A stretch of 39,307 nucleotides of DNA from Colimorpha sp045591485 (GCA_045591485.1 JAZNSV010000006.1:1-39307), one strand, 5' to 3'; positions 15,973-23,512 are shown, counted from the first letter of the stretch. Notes: generated by a model not told the origin, from the letters alone. Numbers and translations are program-made.

Positions 15973-16084
15973 CCGGTAGTGCATATCAACGATACATCAA
16001 CGATATATCAACGATATTTCAACGATTACGATCGTTGAAATATCGTTGATATATCGTTGTTGTATCGTTGATATGCACTACCGG
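15973..16084. repeat. 112-bp palindromic repeat copy 2 (complete)
   Basis: The 54-bp arms (15973-16026 and 16031-16084) flank a TACG spacer and match at 53 of 54 positions. The left arm is CCGGTAGTGCAT followed by four units at an 11-bp period, ATCAACGAT at 15985, 15996 and 16007 and TTCAACGAT at 16018. The only mismatch lies in the third unit of the right arm (GTTG instead of GATG). CTACCGGTAG at 15970-15979 is itself a palindrome straddling the left end. The element fills the middle of the dnaB/16139 divergent junction, between two outward-facing promoters. It has no coding capacity, because the 11-bp period shifts frame at each unit, and no transposase is nearby. Confidence 0.97.
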
Positions 16085-16095
16085 AACAGAATATT

Positions 16096-16129
16096 TTTGC
16101 TTGCAGGTTAGTATTTTTTCGTATCTTTG
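16096..16129 (+). promoter_or_regulatory. Promoter of the surface-protein/dapD operon
   Basis: TATCTTTG at 16122-16129 is an exact -7 box, and TTTG at 16096-16099 is a -33 box with a spacer of about 22 bp. The -33 box lies only 11 bp from the right edge of palindrome copy 2. Transcription would begin near 16136, which leaves almost no leader if translation starts at 16139. Confidence 0.75.
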
Positions 16130-16138
16130 CATTCTGAA

Positions 16139-18310
16139 ATGAGATGTGGACACATATATTGGAAAATGTTGTTCGCGCTGGTTGTCATGCTGTTATGTCG
16201 TCCGGCGGCGATGGCTCAGACGTTTACTGGCGTCGGGGTGCCCGCCAGGCTCTGTGCCGGAAGCCATTTCGACCTGACTTTCGGCTTCGATCCGGCGAGC
16301 ACCGTGGTGTTCGAGGCGTCGCGTGCGCACCTTGGGCATGCCGACACGGTGTTTCTGCCCGACGGGGTGCCTTGCGGCTCGTGGGGATGCTCCTACCGCT
16401 CGCCGGTGGTCTTCTCCGATTTTCCGGACAACGCCACCATCGGCAGCGCAAACGACATACGTTATGTTCGACTGAATATTGAACATTCGTTTGTCAAAGA
16501 CCTGTATATCAACATCACATGTCCCAGTGGGCAGCGTGCCACGCTGATGCGTTTCGGAGGCAAGAACAATTCTGCGTGCCGCGCTTCGATACCCGCAAAT
16601 GCCGAGGGATGGCTCGGCGGCAGCAATATCGAGGCCCGCGCCGCCTTCGGCCTTCCCAACAGCAACAGCAACGCCGACTCTCCCTGCAACCCCAACGCTG
16701 CCGGCAACGAACCGGGCACCGGATGGAACTACTGCTGGAGCAACAACCAGACCGAGGGTTACAGCTATGCTTCAGGTGACGGCATCATATATCGTGAAAG
16801 CCACTTACATAGCGGCAAGATTGATTCGTCGGATGTGGCTGCCGGCACCAACTTCTACCACCCCGACCAGAGCCTCGGCGCGTTGGTGGGTTGCCCGCTC
16901 AACGGCTCGTGGTATATCGAGGTGGTCGACGGCTATCGCCAGGACAACGGCTACATCTTCGACTGGGAGCTGGTGCTCAACCCCATACTGCTGCCCGACT
17001 CGTGCGAGCTGACCGGGCGCGGCGTCGAGGGGCCCTACACGACGAAGGTCAACGACTCGCTCTACGGCATCGACGTGCCGGCCAACCTCGATGCCGACAC
17101 GACCATAGAATTGCGCATCTGGCTGAGCAACAGCTGTGGCGACACGGTCGACACGGTGGTCAGCGTGGTGCTGGGCCACACACTCTATGGCTCCGACACC
17201 GTTACGGTGCAGGGCAGCTACACCTACGACGGGCAAATATATACCGACGATACGGTGCTGACATTCAGCCTGGTGTCGGTCAACGGATGCGACAGCCTGC
17301 ACACTCGCTATGTGCGTGTGCTGCACGACATATACGTCAGTTTCGACACGGTGGTCTGCGACCCGCAGTATCCGCTGGATTGGCGCGGCTACAGATTTCT
17401 CGGTCCAGGCACGGCGCACCTGACGCTGCAGGCCGAAAGCGGAGTGGACAGCATTGTGACCCTTACGCTGACAGAGGCCTGGAGTGTGGACACTTCCATT
17501 GCGGCCGATATCTGTCAGGGACAGACATATACGCTGGGCGATACCCTCTTGGCCACCGACGGCCACTACGAGCGGACCATGCAGACGGCAATGGGCTGCG
17601 ACAGCACGGTGAGGGTTGAGCTTGCGGTGCATCCCACCTACGACAGCCTGACCGTAGACACCGCCTGCGCCACCGAGGGCTATCGTTTTGAGGGCGAGCT
17701 CGTAACGGCGGCTGGCGAATACACACACACCTACAGCACCACCTACGGCTGCGACAGCACGATGCGCCTGCTGCTGACCCTTATAGGCTTTGGCCTCAAG
17801 GCCGAAGCCAGGGCGGTGCCTGCGGTGGTGACCGAGGAAAAGCCCGAGCTGCGCCTGATAGACGCCAGCCGCGGCGAGACCGACCGGCTGTGGATACTGC
17901 CCGACAAAGAGTATGCCGACCGCAACGTCTACCTCACCTACCCTGTCGGACAGGACTCGCTGCCGGTGACGCTGGTGGCCTATGGCTCGGAGCAATGCAC
18001 CGACACCCACCGCGTGGTGGTGCGCATAGACCGCTCGGCCCTGGCGGTGCCCAACGTCTTCACGCCAAGCGAAGACCAGAACAACCGCTGGCGCATAGGG
18101 CAACGCGACGTGGAGTCGATGCAGGTGTGGATATACGACCGGAACGGGCTGCTGGTGGCCACCCTCGACGGCACCGGCGCCGAGTGGGACGGCACAAGCG
18201 ACGGACATCCGTGTAGGCAGGGGGCCTACGCCTTCCATGCCGAATACACCACCAAGGCATATCCCGACCGGAAGCAAACGCTGAACGGAACAATACTACT
18301 TATAAGATGA
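16139..18310 (+). CDS. T9SS-type secreted surface protein with a P-domain-like region and gliding-type C-terminal domain
   Basis: This is a 723-aa exported protein. A signal peptide (LFALVVMLLCRPAAMAQ) leads into a region rich in Gly, Asn and Cys. About residues 90-285 resemble a proprotein-convertase P domain, a jelly-roll often found on secreted bacterial enzymes (VRLNIEHSFVKDLYINIT, GSWYIEVVDGYRQDNGYIFD). The middle holds repeated Cys-Asp-Ser/Thr modules (NGCDSLHTRYVRV, MGCDSTVRVELAV, YGCDSTMRLLLTL). The last about 85 residues (VPNVFTPSEDQNNRWRIG to the C-terminus) form a gliding-motility-associated type B sorting domain that directs export by T9SS. No protease domain is present, so it is probably structural or adhesive. 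Either 16139 or the ATG at 16166 could be the start; the latter leaves a normal leader. Its stop overlaps the dapD ATG by 4 nt. Confidence 0.85.
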   Translation: MRCGHIYWKMLFALVVMLLCRPAAMAQTFTGVGVPARLCAGSHFDLTFGFDPASTVVFEASRAHLGHADTVFLPDGVPCGSWGCSYRSPVVFSDFPDNATIGSANDIRYVRLNIEHSFVKDLYINITCPSGQRATLMRFGGKNNSACRASIPANAEGWLGGSNIEARAAFGLPNSNSNADSPCNPNAAGNEPGTGWNYCWSNNQTEGYSYASGDGIIYRESHLHSGKIDSSDVAAGTNFYHPDQSLGALVGCPLNGSWYIEVVDGYRQDNGYIFDWELVLNPILLPDSCELTGRGVEGPYTTKVNDSLYGIDVPANLDADTTIELRIWLSNSCGDTVDTVVSVVLGHTLYGSDTVTVQGSYTYDGQIYTDDTVLTFSLVSVNGCDSLHTRYVRVLHDIYVSFDTVVCDPQYPLDWRGYRFLGPGTAHLTLQAESGVDSIVTLTLTEAWSVDTSIAADICQGQTYTLGDTLLATDGHYERTMQTAMGCDSTVRVELAVHPTYDSLTVDTACATEGYRFEGELVTAAGEYTHTYSTTYGCDSTMRLLLTLIGFGLKAEARAVPAVVTEEKPELRLIDASRGETDRLWILPDKEYADRNVYLTYPVGQDSLPVTLVAYGSEQCTDTHRVVVRIDRSALAVPNVFTPSEDQNNRWRIGQRDVESMQVWIYDRNGLLVATLDGTGAEWDGTSDGHPCRQGAYAFHAEYTTKAYPDRKQTLNGTILLIR

Positions 18311-19104
18311 AGCAACTGATAGAACAAGCATGGGAGCATCGCGAGATGCTCGGCGAAAAGGCTGTGCGCGAAGCCGTTGAAGAGGCTATAGCCGGCCTCG
18401 ACAGCGGGCGGCTGCGAGTGGCCGAGCCTGCGGCCGACGGCGGCTGGCAGGTGAACCAGTGGGTGAAGCAGGCCATACTGCTCTACTTCCAGATTGCAGG
18501 CATGCAGACCATGGAGGTGGGCCCCTTCGAATACCGCGACAAGATACCCCTCAAGCGCGACCTCGAACGGCAGGGAGTGCGCGTGGTGCCGCCGGCGGTG
18601 GCGCGCTATGGCAGCTATCTGGCTCCCGGGGCCATCATGATGCCTTCCTACGTCAACATCGGCGCCCATGTGGGCAGCGGCACTATGGTCGACACGTGGG
18701 CCACCGTGGGCAGCTGCGCCCAGGTGGGCGAAGGCGTGCACCTGAGCGGCGGCGTGGGCATCGGCGGCGTGCTCGAACCCCTCCAGGCCGAGCCCGTCAT
18801 CATCGAAGACCACTGCTTCATAGGCAGCCGTGCCATAGTGGTGGAGGGTGTGCGCGTGGGCCGCGAGGCTGTGATCGGCGCAGGCACTGTGCTTACGGCT
18901 ACAACCCACATCATCGACGTCACGGGCCCCGAACCGGTGGAAAGCACAGGATTCATACCGCCCCGGTCGGTGGTGATACCCGGCACACGCCAGAAACACT
19001 TCCCGGCGGGCGACTACGGCGTGCCGTGCGCCCTCATAATCGGACACCGCAAAGAATCGACCGACAAAAAAACATCTCTCAATGAAGCGCTGCGTCTTTT
19101 TTAG
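18307..19104 (+). CDS. dapD: 2,3,4,5-tetrahydropyridine-2,6-dicarboxylate N-succinyltransferase
   Basis: DapD transfers succinyl from succinyl-CoA in the lysine/meso-diaminopimelate pathway, supplying peptidoglycan precursor. It is 265 aa, close to the usual length of about 270. After an N-terminal helical domain (KQLIEQAWEHREML), a left-handed beta helix of hexapeptide repeats runs from about residue 100 to 230. Characteristic segments are YVNIGAHVGSGTMVDTWATV, CAQVGEGVHLSGGVGIGGVL and EDHCFIGSRAIVVEGV. The start overlaps the stop of the T9SS-type protein (ATGA) and the end overlaps the following lipoprotein by 23 nt. Succinyltransferase is favoured over the acetyl variant DapH by length and these motifs. 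Confidence 0.94.
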   Translation: MKQLIEQAWEHREMLGEKAVREAVEEAIAGLDSGRLRVAEPAADGGWQVNQWVKQAILLYFQIAGMQTMEVGPFEYRDKIPLKRDLERQGVRVVPPAVARYGSYLAPGAIMMPSYVNIGAHVGSGTMVDTWATVGSCAQVGEGVHLSGGVGIGGVLEPLQAEPVIIEDHCFIGSRAIVVEGVRVGREAVIGAGTVLTATTHIIDVTGPEPVESTGFIPPRSVVIPGTRQKHFPAGDYGVPCALIIGHRKESTDKKTSLNEALRLF

Positions 19105-19456
19105 CCTGATGATGGCGGCCTTGCTGCTTTCAGGGTGCAAGAAATACGAGGAACTGGAATTCAGCGGCAAGGTGCTGTGGGTGCGCAACTGCACGGCGTC
19201 GTACCTCGACTACAACGCGGGCTTCGTGGTGCAGCTCGACTACCCCGAAGGCGTGGGGGCCGACATAACCGACGATGCCGGGCATAAGATGGAAAACATC
19301 ATAGTGCTCTACGAGCCCACATGCCGCATATATGTGGACGACAAGATACATGGCACCTTCTACGTGGACGACACCTACTCGCGGGGCAACTGCGAACTGC
19401 GCTACAACGACTACGAGCTGCCCGAGGGGGTGTTCACGAAAACGGTTGTTGATTAA
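19082..19456 (+). CDS. Small hypothetical lipoprotein
   Basis: This is a 124-aa protein with a clear lipoprotein signal: MKRCVFFSLMMAALLLSGC, with the lipobox LSGC and Cys19 as the predicted acylated residue. The mature part is about 105 aa, predicted mostly beta and rich in Tyr and Asp (VRNCTASYLDYNAGFVVQLD, YVDDTYSRGNCELRYNDYEL), with two or three further cysteines. It has no recognised domain. Translation starts inside the last codons of dapD (23-nt overlap in another frame), so it is likely coupled to dapD. A role in the envelope is likely by location only. Confidence 0.8.
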   Translation: MKRCVFFSLMMAALLLSGCKKYEELEFSGKVLWVRNCTASYLDYNAGFVVQLDYPEGVGADITDDAGHKMENIIVLYEPTCRIYVDDKIHGTFYVDDTYSRGNCELRYNDYELPEGVFTKTVVD

Positions 19457-19496
19457 GTTGTGCATAAAAATATTCCTCCATGTCGTAAATAATGTG

Positions 19497-19504
19497 TATC
19501 TTTG
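19497..19504 (+). promoter_or_regulatory. dnaN promoter -7 box
   Basis: TATCTTTG is an exact match to TAnnTTTG and lies 36 bp before the dnaN start. The -33 region shows no good TTTG box. The gap between the lipoprotein stop (19456) and dnaN is 84 bp, so this looks like the head of a new transcription unit. Confidence 0.65.
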
Positions 19505-19540
19505 CACCGCATTTATGAACGAAACAAAATAATTAAAAAC

Positions 19541-20683
19541 ATGAAATTCATAGTCAACAGCCAACAGCTGCTCAGGCAGTTGCAGAATCTGAGCGGCGTC
19601 ATCGCATCGAACAACACCATGCCCATCATCGGATGCTTCCACTTCCATCTGGAAGAGAACACCCTGACGGTGAAGACCACCGACCTCAGCACCACCCTCG
19701 TGGCCCGGATGACGGTGGAGACCGGCCGCATGGACCAGGCCGAAGAGGTGGCCATACCGAGCAAGATGCTGCTCGACATTCTGAAGAGCTTCGACGATGT
19801 GCCCCTGACCTTCAGCGTCGACACCGAGAGCTACGCCATCGTCCTCGAGTCGGAGAACGGCGAATACCGGCTGGCCGGCATGGATCCCGAGACCTACCCC
19901 ACCATGCCCAGCGCCGAAGGCACCAGCACGGTGGTGATGAGCTCGGCCGCACTGATCGGCGCCATCAACAAGACCGTCTTTGCCACCAGCAACGACGAGA
20001 TGCACCAGCAGATGAGCGGCATCTATTGCGAGATGACGCCCGACGGCATCACCTTCGTGGCCACCGACGCCCACAAGCTGGTGCGCTACCGCCGCAAAGA
20101 TGTCACCAGCGACGAGAGCACCAACTTCATCCTGCCCAAGAAACCTATCACCATAGTGAAGAACATACTGGCTTCGCGCAAGGAGGAAGGCGACGTGACG
20201 ATGGAATACAACAACACCAATCTCTTCATCACCTTCGACAACTTCTACATCGTCTGCCGCTTGGTCGACGGTCGCTACCCCAACTACGAGGCCGCCATAC
20301 CGAAAGACAACCCCAACAAGCTGCTCATCGACCGCCAGTCGTTCCTGGGCACCCTGAAGCGCGTCAGCATCTTCGCCAGCGAGGCCACCCGTCAGGTGCG
20401 CCTGTCTATCGGCGCCGACCGCCTCGAGATATCGGCCGAAGACCTGGAGTTCTCCAACAACGCCAAGGAGAGCATCCCCTGCCAGTACGAGGGCGACCCG
20501 ATGGACATCGGATTCAACGCCAAGTTCCTCACCGAGATGCTGAGCAACCTCGACAGCGAGCAGGTGCTTATCGAGCTTTCGCATCCTTCGCGTGCGGGAA
20601 TCATATTCCCCTACAACGAGAGCAGCGACGAACAGGTGGAAGACATCCTGATGCTTGTCATGCCCGTGATGCTGGCTAATTAG
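19541..20683 (+). CDS. dnaN: DNA polymerase III sliding clamp (beta subunit)
   Basis: This is the ring-shaped processivity factor of the replicative polymerase, 380 aa from the ATG at 19541. This start is chosen because MKFIVNSQQLLRQLQ is the family N-terminus; an upstream in-frame ATG at 19502 lies within the promoter. Three clamp domains of about 120 residues are recognisable: NTMPIIGCFHFHLEENTLTV in the first, TSTVVMSSAALIGAINKTVF near the start of the second, and RQSFLGTLKRVSIFASEATR in the third. The C-terminus MLVMPVMLAN holds the hydrophobic binding-pocket strand with the usual MPV(M/R) ending. A heptamer repeat follows the stop, then ftsX. Confidence 0.95.
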   Translation: MKFIVNSQQLLRQLQNLSGVIASNNTMPIIGCFHFHLEENTLTVKTTDLSTTLVARMTVETGRMDQAEEVAIPSKMLLDILKSFDDVPLTFSVDTESYAIVLESENGEYRLAGMDPETYPTMPSAEGTSTVVMSSAALIGAINKTVFATSNDEMHQQMSGIYCEMTPDGITFVATDAHKLVRYRRKDVTSDESTNFILPKKPITIVKNILASRKEEGDVTMEYNNTNLFITFDNFYIVCRLVDGRYPNYEAAIPKDNPNKLLIDRQSFLGTLKRVSIFASEATRQVRLSIGADRLEISAEDLEFSNNAKESIPCQYEGDPMDIGFNAKFLTEMLSNLDSEQVLIELSHPSRAGIIFPYNESSDEQVEDILMLVMPVMLAN

Positions 20684-20711
20684 TGGTCAGTGGCCTGTGG
20701 TCAGTATTAAT
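20684..20711 (+). repeat. Heptamer repeat after the dnaN stop
   Basis: Immediately after the TAG (20681-20683) come TGGTCAG, TGGCCTG, TGGTCAG and TATTAAT, four 7-bp units of which three are clearly related. They occupy most of the 36-bp gap before ftsX. The array is short, so it could be chance, but it shares position and period with the longer arrays after dnaB, NlpC and queA. Confidence 0.6.
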
Positions 20712-20719
20712 AAATATAT

Positions 20720-21574
20720 ATGAAAAACAAAGTAAACCTTTGGGGCACACATGGAGCCACGGTGCTCGGCATCACGCTGGTGCTTTTCATGCTCGGGCTG
20801 CTGCTCGGCGTGGAGTACCACTCGTATCGGCTGACGCACGACGCGCAGGAGCGCATCACATACAAAGTGGATCTCTCGCCCGACGTGAGCGATTCGCTGG
20901 CGCTTGTGCGCAAGGCTGAAGTCGAGGCCATGAAGTATGTGAAGCACGTGGACTACATCTCGAAGCAGAAAGCCGCCGAGATATTCAGCGAAGACCTCGG
21001 CGAGGATTTTGTGGGCTTCATCGGCTACAATCCGCTCTACCCCTCACTGATGGTCAACTTCAATGTCAGCCTGCTGCCCGACAACAGTAGCGAGGTGCTC
21101 GACCGCTTCTGTGCCGAGGTGGGCCGCATGGAGGGTGTCACAGGAGTGGCCTATCAGGAAAATGTGGTGGCCGAATTGCGTGAGGTGTTCTACAAGCTCA
21201 CGTGGTTCCTCATAGTCTTCATAGCCCTGTTGCTCATCATCACTATAGTGCTGATAGCCTCGCTGATACGCATTGCCATCTACGGCCAGCGCGAGACCAT
21301 ACACACGATGCGGCTGGTGGGAGCCAACGCATCGTTCATCGCAAGCCCGTTTCTTTGGCGCAGCGTGTGGTACGGTGCCCTGGGCGGCATCATTGCCTCG
21401 GCGCTGACGGTGGTCACCCTGTGGGTGTTCAGCAATCAGTTTGGCTGGGACCTCCTGGCCAACGAGCACTGGATGTGGTACGGCGCCATTGCGGTGGCAC
21501 TGGTCCTGGTGGGCGTGGCCATCGCCTATTTCTCGACGCTCTTCACCGTGCGCAGTTACATAGCAAAACATTAA
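20720..21574 (+). CDS. ftsX: Cell-division permease-like protein FtsX
   Basis: FtsX is the membrane partner of FtsE and links cytokinesis to activation of septal peptidoglycan hydrolases. This 284-aa protein has the expected plan. A short cytoplasmic N-terminus and first membrane helix (GITLVLFMLGLLLGV) precede a periplasmic loop with the sequence VDYISKQKAAEIFSEDLGED and YNPLYPSLMVNF. Three membrane helices form the C-terminal FtsX domain (FLIVFIALLLIITIVLIASL, ASPFLWRSVWYGALGGIIAS, GAIAVALVLVGVAIAYF), with the conserved RETIHTMRLVGAN loop between them. No ftsE is adjacent, as is common in Bacteroidota. The order ftsX, DUF3098, uppP, truB is a known arrangement in this phylum. Confidence 0.9.
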   Translation: MKNKVNLWGTHGATVLGITLVLFMLGLLLGVEYHSYRLTHDAQERITYKVDLSPDVSDSLALVRKAEVEAMKYVKHVDYISKQKAAEIFSEDLGEDFVGFIGYNPLYPSLMVNFNVSLLPDNSSEVLDRFCAEVGRMEGVTGVAYQENVVAELREVFYKLTWFLIVFIALLLIITIVLIASLIRIAIYGQRETIHTMRLVGANASFIASPFLWRSVWYGALGGIIASALTVVTLWVFSNQFGWDLLANEHWMWYGAIAVALVLVGVAIAYFSTLFTVRSYIAKH

Positions 21575-21583
21575 TCGAACAAT

Positions 21584-21838
21584 ATGGACAACAAAGTCAC
21601 AAACATCGAAGAAAAGAAAGAGGGCACGATGGTGTTCTCGCTTGTCAACTATATCCTTATGATAGCAGGCCTTATACTGCTGGCCATAGGCTATATCATG
21701 CTTGCCGGCGGTGGGTCTGACGATCCCAACGTCTTCAATCCCGCTATGTTCGACACCCGTCGACTCTATGTGGCACCGATACTCATCGTGCTCGGCTTCG
21801 TGGTCGAGATTGTAGCCATCATGTACAAAAAGAAATAA
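21584..21838 (+). CDS. DUF3098 small membrane protein
   Basis: This 84-aa protein has two membrane helices (VNYILMIAGLILLAIGYIML and YVAPILIVLGFVVEIVAIM) separated by a short loop containing GGSDDPNVFNPAMFDTRR, the hallmark of DUF3098. It ends in a basic tail (MYKKK). It sits between ftsX (9 bp upstream) and uppP (3 bp downstream), its usual place in Bacteroidota. No biochemical function is known; the constant neighbourhood suggests a part in division or lipid-carrier handling. Confidence 0.87.
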   Translation: MDNKVTNIEEKKEGTMVFSLVNYILMIAGLILLAIGYIMLAGGGSDDPNVFNPAMFDTRRLYVAPILIVLGFVVEIVAIMYKKK

Positions 21839-21841
21839 GGA

Positions 21842-22645
21842 ATGGAATGGTTTGAAGCCCTCATCCTGGGCATCATACAGGGTCTTACGGAGTATCTGCC
21901 CGTCAGCAGCAGCGGACATTTGGCCATCGGTGCCCACCTCTTCGGCCTCAACGGCGAAGAGAACCTCACGTTCACGGTGGCTGTGCATGTGGCCACGGTG
22001 CTGAGCACCATAGTGATACTATGGCGCGAAATTGTGTGGCTATTCACCGACCTCTTCAAATGGAAGTGGAACGAGGGCACAAAGTACATCGTCAACATCA
22101 TCATCTCGATGATACCTGTCGGCATCGTGGGGCTGTGTTTCAAAGACAAAGTCGAGGCCATCTTCGGCAGCGGCCTGCTGGTGGTTGGCATCTGCCTGCT
22201 GGTGACTTCGGCCCTGCTGGCATTCAGCTACTTTGCCAAACCGCGCCAGCGCGAGAACATATCGCCCCTGCACGCTTTCATTATCGGTATTGCACAAGCC
22301 CTGGCCGTGTTGCCGGGTCTGTCGCGTTCGGGCAGCACCATCGCAACCGGACTGCTGCTTGGCAACAAGAAAGAGAAGCTGGCACAGTTCTCGTTCCTGA
22401 TGGTCATACCCCCAATCCTCGGCGAGGCCCTGCTCGACGTCAAAGACATGGCAGAGATGGGAGTGAGCGCCGCCATGGCAGGCCTGCCGCCGTTGTCGCT
22501 GGTAGTAGGATTTTTGGCAGCCTTCGTGTGCGGATGCCTGGCATGCAAGTGGATGATAAACATAGTGAAGAAAGGCAAACTCATCTGGTTTGCGGTCTAT
22601 TGTGCCGTGGTTGGATTGGCCACGATAATCATACCGCTGCTATAG
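21842..22645 (+). CDS. uppP: Undecaprenyl-diphosphatase
   Basis: UppP (BacA) removes a phosphate from undecaprenyl diphosphate to regenerate the carrier lipid for peptidoglycan and surface polysaccharide. It is 267 aa, the normal length. Both active-site regions are visible: the N-terminal ILGIIQGLTEYLPVSSSGHL near residue 8, containing the conserved Glu/Ser residues, and LPGLSRSGSTIATGLLLG near residue 157, containing the conserved Arg. Eight or so membrane helices follow the family pattern. The start lies 3 bp after the DUF3098 stop. Overexpression of this family gives bacitracin resistance, but here it is an ordinary housekeeping copy. Confidence 0.95.
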   Translation: MEWFEALILGIIQGLTEYLPVSSSGHLAIGAHLFGLNGEENLTFTVAVHVATVLSTIVILWREIVWLFTDLFKWKWNEGTKYIVNIIISMIPVGIVGLCFKDKVEAIFGSGLLVVGICLLVTSALLAFSYFAKPRQRENISPLHAFIIGIAQALAVLPGLSRSGSTIATGLLLGNKKEKLAQFSFLMVIPPILGEALLDVKDMAEMGVSAAMAGLPPLSLVVGFLAAFVCGCLACKWMINIVKKGKLIWFAVYCAVVGLATIIIPLL

Positions 22646-22664
22646 TTTGTAGGGCTCCGCAACC

Positions 22665-23477
22665 ATGATTACCCTCCAGCAACTGCAGGAAGGCGTCGTT
22701 TTGCCTATCGACAAACCCCGCCAATGGACTTCTTTTCAGGCCGTCAACAAGGTGAAGTCCGTAATACGCCGCACCTACGACCTCAAGAAGTTCAAGATAG
22801 GACACGCCGGCACGTTGGACCCCCTGGCATCAGGATTGCTGCTTGTATGCGTTGGGAAAGCCACCAAAACCATTCCGCAGCTGCAGGACGGCGACAAAGA
22901 GTATACCGGCACCATGGCGCTGGGCGCCACAACGCCATGCTACGACCTCGAACAGGCCATTGACAAATACTACCCCTACGAACATATCACGCGCGAATTG
23001 CTTGAGCAGACACGACATCGGTTCGAGGGGTGCATAATGCAGGTGCCGCCGATGTTCAGCGCGGTAAAGGTCGACGGCCAGCGTGCCTACGAGTATGCCC
23101 GCAACGACGACCCGACAGTCACCATAAAGCCCAAGTCCGTCAATGTATACGGTTTCGAAATCACCGCTTTCCGTGAAGGAAGCTCGCAGGACATGCCTTG
23201 TACTATAGCCGCCGACAGCCCCGACACCGCCAGCGCCCATGGCCGTGCGCCACACCTTTACGACAATCCTCAAGGCACGGTGCCGCCCTGCCTGCCGCAA
23301 GCCGATTTCAGAATACGTTGCGGAAAAGGAACATATATCCGTTCTTTGGCCCGCGACTTCGGCGACGCTCTTGGCAGCGGGGCCTTCCTCGCGGCGTTGC
23401 GCCGCACCCGCATCGGCGACTATAGCGTGGAAAACGCCCTTCAGCTGGACCAGGTGCAGGCATTCCTGTCGGCATAG
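22665..23477 (+). CDS. truB: tRNA pseudouridine-55 synthase with an internal insertion
   Basis: TruB makes pseudouridine 55 in the T-loop of tRNAs. The protein is 270 aa, longer than the roughly 230-240 aa usual in the phylum. The catalytic motif HAGTLDPLASGLLLVCVGKATK near residue 47 contains the nucleophile Asp52. Motifs KEYTGTMALGATTPCYDLE, QVPPMFSAVKVDGQRAYEYAR and RIRCGKGTYIRSLARDFG are intact. The extra length lies at about residues 170-211, between the strand ending in VYGFEITAFREG and the strand starting ADFRIRCGKGTY. The insertion is in frame, rich in Pro, Asp and Ala, and probably a surface loop. queA, the common downstream neighbour of truB in Bacteroidota, is not here but 14.6 kb away. 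Confidence 0.93.
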   Translation: MITLQQLQEGVVLPIDKPRQWTSFQAVNKVKSVIRRTYDLKKFKIGHAGTLDPLASGLLLVCVGKATKTIPQLQDGDKEYTGTMALGATTPCYDLEQAIDKYYPYEHITRELLEQTRHRFEGCIMQVPPMFSAVKVDGQRAYEYARNDDPTVTIKPKSVNVYGFEITAFREGSSQDMPCTIAADSPDTASAHGRAPHLYDNPQGTVPPCLPQADFRIRCGKGTYIRSLARDFGDALGSGAFLAALRRTRIGDYSVENALQLDQVQAFLSA

Positions 23478-23512
23478 GCGTTCTTGTTGTCGAGAAAAAA
23501 GTTGGCTTAAAT

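Noticed and set aside
14383..16038. 551-codon open frame antisense to dnaB that reads into palindrome copy 2
   Set aside because: It lies opposite a clear dnaB gene and its composition (His/Ala/Val/Arg-rich, no motif) is that of a shadow frame in G+C-rich codons. The end merely translates the palindrome.
15973..16084. CRISPR array or CRISPR-like repeat
   Set aside because: Units are spaced by 2 bp with no unique spacers, the second half is inverted, and no cas genes are present.
15973..16084. Rho-independent terminator
   Set aside because: It lies between outward-facing promoters, has no adjacent U-tract and is far longer than a terminator stem.
15961..16100. Replication origin signalled by dnaB, dnaN and phased repeats
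   Set aside because: No dnaA gene or TTATCCACA-type DnaA boxes are seen, the same element occurs three times in 38 kb, and dnaB and dnaN proximity alone is not diagnostic.
19130..20584. 484-codon antisense frame over the lipoprotein and dnaN
   Set aside because: It crosses two real plus-strand genes and their promoter and has no coherent protein features.
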